Shown here piece after piece: positions 32,859 to 42,346 of a stretch of 64,000 nt of DNA. The position numbers were made by a program, and so were the translations under genes. The stretch comes from CAYUVH01 sp964448135. Lineage in GTDB: Bacteria; Verrucomicrobiota; Verrucomicrobiia; Limisphaerales; UBA8199. The stretch covers positions 1 through 64,000 of the forward strand of contig CAYUVH010000014.1 in the NCBI GenBank assembly GCA_964448135.1, given 5' to 3'. The first letter of the stretch is position 1. Every line of letters begins with the position of its first letter. The notes under the pieces were generated by a model that saw only the letters and a list, made by a program, of their open reading frames with translations, was not told the origin of the DNA and ran no database searches.

Positions 32859-35800
32859 GGTGCTCTCAAGCGATACCAGGCATTGGACACGGAACGATTT
32901 GGCAAAATGTTCAGGCTCGTGAGGTTGGACGTGCCCGCAATGTCATACCAGTTCCCGGGAATTTGCAGCCCAACGACGTTGGATTGCGCAATCCAACCGA
33001 GATGCGTTGCCGGCCACGAAAGTGAAAGCGCGCCGTTGGAGACCACACACGCCAGGTTCGTGGGATACGCCGCCACCACGGCCCTGGCACTCAGTGTTCC
33101 GTTCGTGGGATTAAAGCTCCACGCCAGGTTCGCCGCCGGCGGCGGTGTGATGCCCGAGAAATTCCCGCTGAAAGAGGGCACGACGCCGAAAAGCGAAAAG
33201 CTTTGGCCGTTGGTAACCACTCCCGCGAGGTTGCTCACGATCAGGCTGCCCGCGTAGGTCACGGAAGTCAGGCCCACCACGCGGTCGCGCTGTCCATTGG
33301 ACGCGTTCAACTCGACGAATACAGTGCTGGCGGGGTTAAGCGTGAGAGTGTTGGAAATAGTGAGCGTCCCCAGCGAAGTTCCCGGGGCCAGCGTGCCGCC
33401 GGCTTGAACGTTTACGGCGCTGCCGATAAAGCCCGTCCCAGCGAGTGTGGCCCCCGACATCACGGTCACGATGCTATTGCTGATCGCGCCGGTGACGAGC
33501 AGGGTGCCGTTGGTCACCGTAGTGGCGCCGGTATGGGAACAGTTTCCCGAAAGCGTCAATGTGGCCGCGCCGCTTTTGGTGAAGGCCAGCACCCGCCCCG
33601 AGGTGCCGTCGGCGATGATCCCCGAAAAAATCCCGTCGGTGGTTTGGTTCACCTGCAACGTCCGCACGGCCGTGCCCGAGCCGTAAATTGGATCAATCCG
33701 ACCGGAGCCGGAGAGGTTGCCAATCGTGGCCGTGCCGCCGAGAAAACCGGAGCCTACGCTCAAAGTTCCATTGGCGGCCACGATCACTCTGGGCGCGCCG
33801 TTCACACAGGCGGCGCCGGATAACCCGAGCTTTCCCTGTTCGACATCCAACGTGCCGGAAAACGAATTGGTACCGGTCAGGCCCAACTCGCCGGTATTGG
33901 TTTTGAGCAGCGTGCCGGTGCCGGAAAGGTTGCTGTTGAAGGGACTCAGGTTGGCGGTGCGGTTGAATTGAAAGATGCCGTTTGGACCGATGGCGACCGT
34001 GCCATTTCCGTCCAGGCTGCCGGTAGTGCCGCCATCGCCCAGTTGCACGATGCCCGTGAAAATCGTCGTCGGGCCCGTGTAGGTATTGGCGGCCGACAGC
34101 GTCAGCGTTTCCGCACCGCTCTTGATCAAGCCGCCAGCGCTCGCCACCCCCGAAATCGTAACCGGACTGTTCACCGTTAAAATCCGATTCGCGCCTCCGA
34201 AATTGAAGGTGCCCGAAAAAGTCAGCAGACCTGCTCCGTATCCCGACACTCCGCCAATTACCGCGTCGCCGCCCATTGTGACACTGTTGTAGATGGGCCG
34301 GGCCGCGGCCGTGCTGTTCGCGATGGTTCCTCCATTAACCAGCAGTGGACCCGCGCTGCCCGAAGCGCCAAAGCCGCCGGTATTGCCGCCGGTGATGACC
34401 ACGCCCTCGTTGATCGTCGTGGTGCCGGTGTAGGTATTGCTCTGGCGCAGGTAGAGGCGTCCGCTCCCGTTTTTCGTGATGCCGCCAGCGCCGGAAATGG
34501 GCCGATCGATCTTCAATTCACCGCTCCCATTTTGATTAACCACCAGGTTGGCCGCGAGGCTGACCGACCCTGGTCCGCTTGAGCCGCCGACGCCGATGGT
34601 GATATTTCCCGTGGCTCCCGCGGTCACGGTGTTCGTCGCGCTGCCGCTGCCGGAGTCGAATGTGAGCGTATAATTCGTGACCGGCGAGTTGATGCTCTCA
34701 CCCAGATAGATCGCGATATCGCTGTCCGCGCCCGAAGTAAACGTGAGCGAGCGCAGCGTGCAATCGGCGCCAAGGGCGTTGGTCAAATTTCCCGCTCCGG
34801 CCGAATGAAAAATGACGTCGAGCCCGTTGTTGAAAGCGGGCACGGTGTTCGAAACCCAGTTGTTTCCCTGCTGCCAGCTTTCATTCCCCGCGCCCCCGCC
34901 GCCGTCCCAGGTCTGCGTCTGCGAATACGGCACGAGTTGGTCGAGCGTGAACTTGTCGAACGTGATGCGCCCGTAGCTATCCCGCTCGTACAACAATCCC
35001 ACTCCGTTCGTTCCCAGCTTCGTCAGGCAGGAGTAGGCCGATGATCCCGAGTAAACCTGCCGCGAATACGGCCAGGTGACACCGTCGTCCAGGCTGCATT
35101 GGATCGTCATGTTGACGCGTGTCGTCGCGGAGGGATTGGAAAATACCAGCATCCGGCCGTTCAATCCCGCCGGATGATTCACCACGATGGTGCTCGCCTG
35201 GCAGATGGGGCAGGGGAGATCCGCCCGCACTTCCAGCGCTCCCCACGACGCGCCCTGATTGGTGCTGCGGCTGAAAATCCGCGCATTGTATGCCGCGTAA
35301 CTTCCCGAGGCCCGGTCATTGCGCAACAGCACGCCTCCGGAGATTTCCACTTCCTGCGATTCACTTGAGCCACCGGGCACATCCGCGCTCTGGGTCCACG
35401 TGGCGCCATGGTCATCGCTCTGAATGTTCCGGCCGTTCGCTGGAATCACCAGCCGGCCCGGATGGCTGCCGTTGACCACCTGTATTCCGCACCCGGGCCC
35501 CGTCGCATCCCAGCGCGTGTCCGCCGGTTGGACCTCGGCAAACCGGTTCAGCGGCGCGGTCCACGTCGCCCCGTCGTCGTCGCTATAGCTGGAGTAGATT
35601 TTGCGGACGTCGATGCTGGTGTGATTCTGGATTTCGCTTTGGGTGTCATTGCCATTGTTCCAGGTCAGGAAAAGCCAGATCCGCCCCGTATTGCGGTCCT
35701 GAACTACCGTGGGATTACCACACGTGTTCGCCGCGTCGCTCCAAACCACCCGTTGCGTAGTCCAGGTCGTTCCGGCGTCGAAGCTCCGTCGCAACATCGT

Positions 35801-36043
35801 GTCGATATCGCCGGTGTCGCTCGAGGAATTCTTCCGGCCTTCACAGAACGCCAGCAAGGTGCCGTTCGTTGTCTGGTACAGTGCCGGAATCCGGTACGTG
35901 TTGTAGCCTCCCTGGCCGCTGGTAAACAAGTTCGTGGACGCGCTCGCCCACGGGCACGCCGTCACCGCCAGTCCGGCCATTAGCATCCGAATTGCCGCGA
36001 ACTGCGGCGCGCGCTTCCCCGGGCAAATTGCCTTAAAAATCAT
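32855..36043 (-). CDS. Sialidase 4 fused to autotransporter-associated beta-strand repeats
   Basis: A 1062-residue exported protein. After a signal sequence (about 1-35) comes a complete sialidase (37-385) with YRIPAL (RIP 51-53), Asp76 in SSDTGDIDTMLRRS and Asp boxes SFDAGTTW, SDDDGATW, SDDHGATW, STNQGASW and SLDDGVTW. From about 395 (TQTWDGGGG) a Gly/Thr/Asn-rich region carries autotransporter-associated repeats such as GSGRLYLRQSNTYTGTTTI, ETLTLSAANTYTGPTTI and ATLTLSGNCSHTGATTV. The last 60 residues (LSWPATHLGWIAQSN to AWYRLRAP) match the C-terminus of the giant protein upstream. The ATG beginning MIFKAIC was chosen; an earlier ATG 13 codons upstream lacks signal-peptide character. Confidence 0.9.
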   Translation of the reverse strand: MIFKAICPGKRAPQFAAIRMLMAGLAVTACPWASASTNLFTSGQGGYNTYRIPALYQTTNGTLLAFCEGRKNSSSDTGDIDTMLRRSFDAGTTWTTQRVVWSDAANTCGNPTVVQDRNTGRIWLFLTWNNGNDTQSEIQNHTSIDVRKIYSSYSDDDGATWTAPLNRFAEVQPADTRWDATGPGCGIQVVNGSHPGRLVIPANGRNIQSDDHGATWTQSADVPGGSSESQEVEISGGVLLRNDRASGSYAAYNARIFSRSTNQGASWGALEVRADLPCPICQASTIVVNHPAGLNGRMLVFSNPSATTRVNMTIQCSLDDGVTWPYSRQVYSGSSAYSCLTKLGTNGVGLLYERDSYGRITFDKFTLDQLVPYSQTQTWDGGGGAGNESWQQGNNWVSNTVPAFNNGLDVIFHSAGAGNLTNALGADCTLRSLTFTSGADSDIAIYLGESINSPVTNYTLTFDSGSGSATNTVTAGATGNITIGVGGSSGPGSVSLAANLVVNQNGSGELKIDRPISGAGGITKNGSGRLYLRQSNTYTGTTTINEGVVITGGNTGGFGASGSAGPLLVNGGTIANSTAAARPIYNSVTMGGDAVIGGVSGYGAGLLTFSGTFNFGGANRILTVNSPVTISGVASAGGLIKSGAETLTLSAANTYTGPTTIFTGIVQLGDGGTTGSLDGNGTVAIGPNGIFQFNRTANLSPFNSNLSGTGTLLKTNTGELGLTGTNSFSGTLDVEQGKLGLSGAACVNGAPRVIVAANGTLSVGSGFLGGTATIGNLSGSGRIDPIYGSGTAVRTLQVNQTTDGIFSGIIADGTSGRVLAFTKSGAATLTLSGNCSHTGATTVTNGTLLVTGAISNSIVTVMSGATLAGTGFIGSAVNVQAGGTLAPGTSLGTLTISNTLTLNPASTVFVELNASNGQRDRVVGLTSVTYAGSLIVSNLAGVVTNGQSFSLFGVVPSFSGNFSGITPPPAANLAWSFNPTNGTLSARAVVAAYPTNLACVVSNGALSLSWPATHLGWIAQSNVVGLQIPGNWYDIAGTSNLTSLNILPNRSVSNAWYRLRAP

Positions 36044-36090
36044 GCCACTGCGTTCCGCGCAACCGTCGTTTGCCACCGTCAAGCTTCATG

Positions 36091-36126
36091 AAAAAAGGGG
36101 CGGATGGCATGCCCGCCATCCGCCCC
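36091..36126 (-). terminator. Rho-independent terminator after the giant repeat protein gene
   Basis: A perfect 12-bp stem GGGGCGGATGGC/GCCATCCGCCCC (36097-36108 with 36115-36126), six-base loop, and on the minus strand a run of six U after the stem (A at 36091-36096). It lies 15 bases beyond the stop codon of the 1907-residue gene, so that gene is a separate transcription unit and the sialidase operon has its own promoter in the short remaining gap. Confidence 0.93.
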
Positions 36127-36141
36127 GCCTCAATCCCCAAC

Positions 36142-39100
36142 TCAATTCCGCAACCGGAAATAAGTCTGCGGCACGGTCGGACTGATGTTGTTCGTGAACG
36201 GCGGCGTCGCGCCAGTCACGTCAAACCACGAGCCGGTGCTGGAAATGCTCACGGAATTCGATTGGAGTATCCAGCCCTGCCCGGTGGGCCAATTCAATAC
36301 GTATTGATTGCCATATACCGCGTAGGTAATGGGCACCGGTGTCGGCGAACCGCCCACGACTACCAGCGACACGGAGCTATTGGTGAACGCCAGGCTGGCG
36401 CTCGCGCCGCCGGACAGCCCGGCCCCGCCCACGGTGAAGTTGGTGAAGTTGCCGCTGCCGGTCAGCGAGGTGTAATTGATCAGGGGATACACGCCCGCGG
36501 AAATCGGCGACGCGGTGGAGAGCTTCATGCTGGCGTCGCCAGCGAGGTCCAGCGTGAGGACCGTGAGCGGCGTGCCGACGCGGTTGGTGGCCGCGGATCC
36601 GGCCGAGTAGCTGACCGTGTTGCCGACGGTGCCGCCGCCGCCGAAGGCTGCCCCGGCGGCGACCGTGACCACGCTGTTACTCAGGAAGCCGTCCATGACG
36701 AGCGTGCCGTTGTTCACCAGTGTCGGACCGGTGTAAGCCCCCAGACCGGTGAAGGTGAGGCGGGCCGCGCCGACCTTCGTAATGGCCAAAACCCGGCCCG
36801 CCGAGCCATCGGACAGTGTGCCGTTAAAGGTGCCCGAAGTGGTCTGGTTGATTTGTAGCGTGCGCGTGCCGGCAGTTGCACCGAAAGCGACGTCCACGCG
36901 GCCGTTGGTGGAACCAGTGAGATTGCCGATCGTGCAGGTGTTGCCGACGAACACCGCGCCCAGCGAAAAGCTGGCGTTCGCGCTGACGCTCGGCTCGCCA
37001 TCGTCGCTGTTGAGTCCGTTCAGCGCGACCTTCGCCGTGCTGGTGGGAATGGTGATCGTTCCCGAGAACGTGTTAGTGCCGGTGAGGTTTAACTCGCCGG
37101 AGCCATTCTTGAGCAGGATGCCGGTCCCGGAAATGTTGTTCGCCCAGCCGACGGCGTCGGAGCGATTGAAGTTGAGCGTCGCGCCGGAGGCGATGTTGAT
37201 CGCGCTGAGCGGATTGAGACTGCCCGATGCGCCGCCGCTGCCGATGCGCAGGTTGCCCGCGTTGATCAGCGTCGCGCCAAGGTAAGTATTGGTGCCATCG
37301 AGGATCACCATGTTCGTCCCGTCTTTGACCAGGCCACTGCTGCCGCCCAGCGCGCCGCCGCCGGTGGTGCTGATGGTGAAAGTCTGGGTGTTATTGCTGA
37401 TGGTGATCCCGCCGGGGTTGACCGACTGCGTGATGACCACAGTGGAACTGACGGCGCCGTCCTCAAAGCGCACGCTGTCGCCTTCATGGTAGGTCTTCGG
37501 CGAGGCGCTGATCGCCCAGTTGGTGGAAATGTTGATGTCCCAGATGGTGCTGCTCGCGCCCGTCCAGATCAGGGGATTGACGGCGGTGACCACCAATTCA
37601 ATGGTCTTGGTCGCCGTGTTGTTCGTTACCGTGCCCACCACGCCTTGCGGCAGGTTGCCGGTGGTGATGCTTCCCGAGCCACTCAAAGCCGTATAGCGGA
37701 ACAGCGGGATGGTGCCCGGTTGGATGCCGCTCGACAAAAGGCCGACGGCCGTCGGGCCGTTGAGCGTCAGGTTCGTGATATAGCCAGCCGGTGTGGTCGG
37801 GTTGCCGGTGACGCCGCTGAACTGCGCCAGCAGGCTGGCGCCGGTGCTGACACCCAGCGTCGCCGCGGGCAATTTCACGCTCGCTCCCGGCGAATCCGAC
37901 AGGGCACCCAGCGTCGCGCCGTCCGCCACCGAAATTCCGCCCGTGCCCGTGTGGGCGGGGCCGAATACGAGTGTGCCGTTGCTGACGACCGTCAAGCCGC
38001 CGTAGGTGTTGGCGCCCGAAAGGGTGAGTGTGCCCGAACCGAATTTCACCACGCCGCCGCTGGTCGAGTTTGCACCCACATTCGCCGTCCAGCCGCTGCA
38101 AGTGCCGCCGCCGCCGATGAAGTCCACGCTGGCCGAGGAGTAATTGACGCCGGGATTCGTGACGAGCACGTTGGTGACGTTGCCGCTCGAATTGATCTGA
38201 GCCACCGCGGTCGCGCCTACGCCGTCGCCGCTGATGACCACCAGCGGCGGGGCGAAGTAATCGGCTCCCGTGCCGCCCGTGATCGAAGTGACGCCGCCAC
38301 CGGTCGGGACGAGCAGGGGTTGGGCGATCCCGAAGCTATGGTTCTGCGAATCCAGGTTCGCCCCGCCTCCGTAAACATAGGCTGACGTCCAGCCCGAGAG
38401 GAAATTGGGCGCGTCGGCGCTGGCTTGCACCAGGCCACCGTTGAAGTTCACGGTGCCGATGGTTCCGACGCCGGTGTTGCCGAAGAAGAAACCCACCTTG
38501 CTGATGATCGTGCCGCCGGTGAGAATGTTCACGTTGCCAAAGGTCACGAACGTATAGTTGTTCGCGTAACCCAGGCCGAGGCTGTCCTCGATGTCGAGCG
38601 TGCCCGTCCCGCGGATGGTCAGTTGCGCAGTGCTGCCCGCCGAGCGCGTCATATAGAAGCGATTCAGCGCGGTTGGCGCGCGATAATGCAGGCCGCCGGA
38701 GAGGTCATAGACGCTGTAGCCGCCGTCGCGTGACATGCTGAAGTAATCGTCCGTAACCATGGTACCGCCGGTTTGGCTGACCACGCCGATCGCGCCGAGA
38801 TTATCGAGGCGGAAGTCTCCGCCGAAGAACGCGTAGCCGCCCGACATCAGGTAGGCCGCGGAGCCCGAGGGCGTGTTACCCATCAGTACCGCGCCTTCCT
38901 CCACGAAACTGCCGCCGCTCTGTTTCACCACCCCTAGCGCGCTGGGGCCGGTGCCGATATTGACCTGCGGGGTGTTGGTGATGTTCGCGCTCACGATTTC
39001 CACGATGCCTGTCTGGCTGATCGAGGTCGCGATGTTCACGGCGCCCGCATAGGTGCCGCCGTTCAGCACCAGTTTGCCACCGGATACGGTCGTGGTGCCA

Positions 39101-41865
39101 GAGAGGACCGAGCTCCCATTGCCGACCGTGAGAGTGCCGAATCCTGATTTAGTGATGCCGCCATTGGAAGCCGTGCCGGTCATCGCCACGTCGCTATTCA
39201 GCGACAATCCGCGCACCGTGCCGCCGAAATCAACCGGTCCCGACAGCGTCAGCGCGCCACTGGTGGCATCCACGCCAAACGTGCTGTCGGCCGCCAAGGT
39301 GATGGAGTTTGCCAGCGACCGCGGGGAGGTCGAATCCGAGGACAATTGCGAGCCCGCCAGGGAGACCACGCCGGTGCCCAGCGCCGAGTTGTTCCCGACC
39401 AGCACCGTGCCGGAAGACAACGTGCTGCCGCCGCTGTAATCATTCGCCGTGGTCAGGGTGAGGGTCGAAAAGCCGCTCATGTTCAGGAATGCGCCGCCGC
39501 TCAGTTTCCCCGCCCCGCCCAGCACGTAAGGCGTGGAAAAGCCGGAGACGTTTACGGTCGTCGGACGCAATGTCGTGGTGAGGCTGATGTTGGTCTTCGA
39601 CGTATCGGACAGCGAGTCGTCCAGGGTCACAATGTCACCGTAGATGTTTGTTGTGCCGTACTGCTTGTAGGTGGTCGGCAAGGATGCCCCGTCCTTCCAG
39701 TTGAAGGTGGTATTAATGTCCCAGTTCAGGTTTGTGCCGTTCCAGGTAATGAGATTTACCAGCGGGATAACCAGGTCAATCGAGCCGTCAACGGTGTTGT
39801 TGATCAATTGCGAGCTGCTCGGTACACCCGAAGGCAGCGTCCCCAGCTTGAAGGCCGCAAAGCCATTCCCGCCAATGCTGCCGGTATATTTGATGATTTT
39901 GATCTGGCCGGCCACAAAACCCGAGCCGCTCAGGTTGATCACGATGTTGCTGCCGCTGGTCGTGATCGCCGTGCCGGTGTTGATGGTGACATCGCTGATG
40001 GCCGGTTGGAATGGGTTTCCCGCCAGCACGCCGTAGCTGAGGTTCAGCGTGGCATTGGATCGCAGGGTCAGGCTTGGCGTCGCGAGCGTGGCCGAGCCGC
40101 CCGACACGTCGGCGTTCAACGTCGCCCCGTTGGTGATCACCAGCGCGCTGGCCGAAGGATAATTCGCGGCGGAAATGGCCAGCGTCCCCGCGGCAATGCG
40201 CGTCTGCCCTTGATAAGTATTGGGTGCGGCACTGGCCATCGTGAGTGTGCCGGAGCCGAGTTTGGTGAAACCGCCGGTGGCCGTGTTGGCGCCGATGTTC
40301 ACCGTCCAACCGCTGGCCGTGCCGCCGCCGCCACTGAAAATGGCGGTTGCCGTGGTGTAGTTCACGCCGGGATTGGTTACGAGGATGTTGGTGATGCTGC
40401 CGCTCGAATTGAGCTGGGCAACCGCGGTGGCGCCGGTGCCGTCGCCGCTGAGGTTCACGACCGGCGGAGCCAGGTAACCGGACCCGGTGCCGCCGGTGAC
40501 GGAGGTCACGCCGCCGCCTGAGGGCGCCAGAAACGGCTGGCCAATGGTGATGTTGTTGCCCTGCGAATCCACGGTGGCGCCACCGGGATACACATAACAG
40601 GCGGTCCAGCCGTTCGGCCACCAACTGGCCGAAGCGCCGCTGGCCTGAAGCGTGCCGCCGTTGAAATTGAAATACCCGAACGTCATGCCAGCGCCATTCC
40701 AGAAGACGCCGATCCTGCTGGTCATAGTGCCGCCCGGCAGCAGATTGACCACGCCGGAACCACCGTTTCCACTGCTATTCGCGAACCAAAAACCCAGGGG
40801 GTCTTCGATGTCCAACGTGCCGGTGCCCCGAACGGTGAGATGGGAGAAGCTGCCGATAGAACGGTTCATGTAAAACCGGTTGGCCGCCGCCACCGGCCGC
40901 AATACCGTCCCGCCCGAAATATCCAGCACGCCATAACCTTCGCGGCCGACCGTGGAAAAACCACTGAGCGAAATAGTGCCGCCTGACAGGCCCACGTACG
41001 TGGACGCGCCGAGCGAATCGCGGGCCATGTCGAACTCGGCGGTCACGGAGAGAAAGCCGCCCGACATCAAGAGGGCGCTGTAATTCGTTCTGGTCACCGC
41101 GCCGCCGCTGAAATTCAGGTTGCCCGCCGTTTTGATGTAATTGCCGCCGCTCATCTTGACGATGCCAATGCTGTTCGTACTGGACCCGATGGGATCGCTG
41201 GACGAATTGGTAATGCTGCTGTTCACAATGTTCAGCACCGCCACCTGGCCGACGCCGGTCGCCACGCCGATTACCTTGGCTCCGAGGTTGAAGGTAGTGC
41301 CATTGAGCTGCAACTCACCGGCATTGATCGTGAGGGCGGGTGTGGCCGTGTTGTTGGCGCCAGACAAAATCAAGGTCCCCGTGCCTGCTTTGGTAATGCT
41401 CGTGGCTGCGCCGGCCAGCGGCGTGGCGATGGTGTCAGAACTGTTGTCCACCGTGATCGTGCTGGTTGCGGGCAGGGTGAGGGAGGTGCCGCCGGAGAGT
41501 ACAATGGATCCTGATCCCGAAGCAAAGTTCATACTGCCGGAACTCAGCGCGCCGCTCATCGTGATGGTGCCGGCCCCAAGACCCGTCGCGCCATTTCCGA
41601 AGTTGAGCGTGTCTCCGGTGCCGGTGCTGACGCTGCCTGGCACGGACGAGCCGCTTGCATCCGTGGTCCAGCCGGGTATCGGCCCGGGAGTCGGCGCCGC
41701 CCACGTGCCCCCGGCGGTTCCAAAGCCGGGCGTGCTGGAGTCGTTGTCGTAATAGTAGGTTGCCGCTGTCGCGGTTTGCGCCGTCAACACTGCCGTCAGA
41801 AAACCAATGGCGGCCGCCAGCAGGAGCCGTCCACCGCGGACATCGCCTAACTTGTTGTATTTCAT
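36142..41865 (-). CDS. Giant autotransporter-associated beta-strand repeat protein with internal duplication
   Basis: A 1907-residue secreted protein, Gly/Thr/Ser/Asn-rich with almost no Lys or Cys. Signal peptide about 1-35 (LLLAAAIGFLTAVLTAQTATA). Repeats of the GSGTLTLSGANTYGG...G.L type recur throughout, predicting a long right-handed beta-helix. Two large similar segments share RFYM-RS, LT-RGTGTLDIED, FNGG-QAS, GGGVTS-TGGTG and ILVTNPGVNY or VLVTNPGVNY, an internal duplication of about 250-400 residues. The C-terminal 60 residues (LNWPTGQGWILQSNS to TYFRLRN) match those of sialidase 4. No autotransporter barrel is seen. It is probably a cell-surface adhesin or scaffold. Confidence 0.88.
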   Translation of the reverse strand: MKYNKLGDVRGGRLLLAAAIGFLTAVLTAQTATAATYYYDNDSSTPGFGTAGGTWAAPTPGPIPGWTTDASGSSVPGSVSTGTGDTLNFGNGATGLGAGTITMSGALSSGSMNFASGSGSIVLSGGTSLTLPATSTITVDNSSDTIATPLAGAATSITKAGTGTLILSGANNTATPALTINAGELQLNGTTFNLGAKVIGVATGVGQVAVLNIVNSSITNSSSDPIGSSTNSIGIVKMSGGNYIKTAGNLNFSGGAVTRTNYSALLMSGGFLSVTAEFDMARDSLGASTYVGLSGGTISLSGFSTVGREGYGVLDISGGTVLRPVAAANRFYMNRSIGSFSHLTVRGTGTLDIEDPLGFWFANSSGNGGSGVVNLLPGGTMTSRIGVFWNGAGMTFGYFNFNGGTLQASGASASWWPNGWTACYVYPGGATVDSQGNNITIGQPFLAPSGGGVTSVTGGTGSGYLAPPVVNLSGDGTGATAVAQLNSSGSITNILVTNPGVNYTTATAIFSGGGGTASGWTVNIGANTATGGFTKLGSGTLTMASAAPNTYQGQTRIAAGTLAISAANYPSASALVITNGATLNADVSGGSATLATPSLTLRSNATLNLSYGVLAGNPFQPAISDVTINTGTAITTSGSNIVINLSGSGFVAGQIKIIKYTGSIGGNGFAAFKLGTLPSGVPSSSQLINNTVDGSIDLVIPLVNLITWNGTNLNWDINTTFNWKDGASLPTTYKQYGTTNIYGDIVTLDDSLSDTSKTNISLTTTLRPTTVNVSGFSTPYVLGGAGKLSGGAFLNMSGFSTLTLTTANDYSGGSTLSSGTVLVGNNSALGTGVVSLAGSQLSSDSTSPRSLANSITLAADSTFGVDATSGALTLSGPVDFGGTVRGLSLNSDVAMTGTASNGGITKSGFGTLTVGNGSSVLSGTTTVSGGKLVLNGGTYAGAVNIATSISQTGIVEIVSANITNTPQVNIGTGPSALGVVKQSGGSFVEEGAVLMGNTPSGSAAYLMSGGYAFFGGDFRLDNLGAIGVVSQTGGTMVTDDYFSMSRDGGYSVYDLSGGLHYRAPTALNRFYMTRSAGSTAQLTIRGTGTLDIEDSLGLGYANNYTFVTFGNVNILTGGTIISKVGFFFGNTGVGTIGTVNFNGGLVQASADAPNFLSGWTSAYVYGGGANLDSQNHSFGIAQPLLVPTGGGVTSITGGTGADYFAPPLVVISGDGVGATAVAQINSSGNVTNVLVTNPGVNYSSASVDFIGGGGTCSGWTANVGANSTSGGVVKFGSGTLTLSGANTYGGLTVVSNGTLVFGPAHTGTGGISVADGATLGALSDSPGASVKLPAATLGVSTGASLLAQFSGVTGNPTTPAGYITNLTLNGPTAVGLLSSGIQPGTIPLFRYTALSGSGSITTGNLPQGVVGTVTNNTATKTIELVVTAVNPLIWTGASSTIWDINISTNWAISASPKTYHEGDSVRFEDGAVSSTVVITQSVNPGGITISNNTQTFTISTTGGGALGGSSGLVKDGTNMVILDGTNTYLGATLINAGNLRIGSGGASGSLNPLSAINIASGATLNFNRSDAVGWANNISGTGILLKNGSGELNLTGTNTFSGTITIPTSTAKVALNGLNSDDGEPSVSANASFSLGAVFVGNTCTIGNLTGSTNGRVDVAFGATAGTRTLQINQTTSGTFNGTLSDGSAGRVLAITKVGAARLTFTGLGAYTGPTLVNNGTLVMDGFLSNSVVTVAAGAAFGGGGTVGNTVSYSAGSAATNRVGTPLTVLTLDLAGDASMKLSTASPISAGVYPLINYTSLTGSGNFTNFTVGGAGLSGGASASLAFTNSSVSLVVVGGSPTPVPITYAVYGNQYVLNWPTGQGWILQSNSVSISSTGSWFDVTGATPPFTNNISPTVPQTYFRLRN

Positions 41866-41950
41866 ACGCTCGGGGAGTGAGGTCGTTTGGTTGATTGATT
41901 GGGTTGCTGAAACTGGAAATAATTTCGCGAATCGCCCGCGGCCTTGGTCC

Positions 41951-42346
41951 TTACTGGGCCACCACGATTACTTTCGCCGTGCTTGCATCTATGGCGTATC
42001 GCTTGCCCGGCGGGGCGGGCGGAATGGTTGCCAGGAATCGTTCCTGAACCATCTGTTCAATACTGGCTGGCTTGCGCTTGTAAATCTTCTCATAAGCGTC
42101 CACCGACAGTTGCAAGTCCTTAACTTGATACGGTGCATCGCTTTCTGAAAGGGTGCGTGACGGCTGGGAGTTGATCGCAGGCGGTGGCGCCGGCGCGGCC
42201 TCTGGAGCAGGTGCCGCCTGGTTTGCGGTTTCAGGCGCAGGAGTATTGTTTCCGCTCGCGGCGGTCTCTTTCTTCTTCGAGCAGCCACCCGCCGCCAGAC
42301 CGAGCGCGAGGATACCCGTCAGGACAATGCAGCCATTATTTCGCAT
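41951..42346 (-). CDS. Small lipoprotein, pseudopilin-associated
   Basis: A 131-residue lipoprotein: signal peptide with lipobox LAAGGC (Cys about residue 21), an Ala/Pro-rich linker, then a short globular domain ending in QMVQERFLATIPPAPPGKRYAIDASTAKVIVV. The end resembles the PPG(K)RY.ID..T..V tail of small proteins encoded beside pseudopilins in Verrucomicrobia. The start ATG overlaps the last 11 bases of the pseudopilin gene. A longer frame upstream belongs to the pseudopilin overlap and was not used. Function unknown. Confidence 0.75.
   Translation of the reverse strand: MRNNGCIVLTGILALGLAAGGCSKKKETAASGNNTPAPETANQAAPAPEAAPAPPPAINSQPSRTLSESDAPYQVKDLQLSVDAYEKIYKRKPASIEQMVQERFLATIPPAPPGKRYAIDASTAKVIVVAQ

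Noticed and set aside
36142..41865. Tandem-repeat DNA or CRISPR-like array within the giant gene
   Set aside because: Similarity is at the protein level with irregular spacing; no identical DNA units or spacers.
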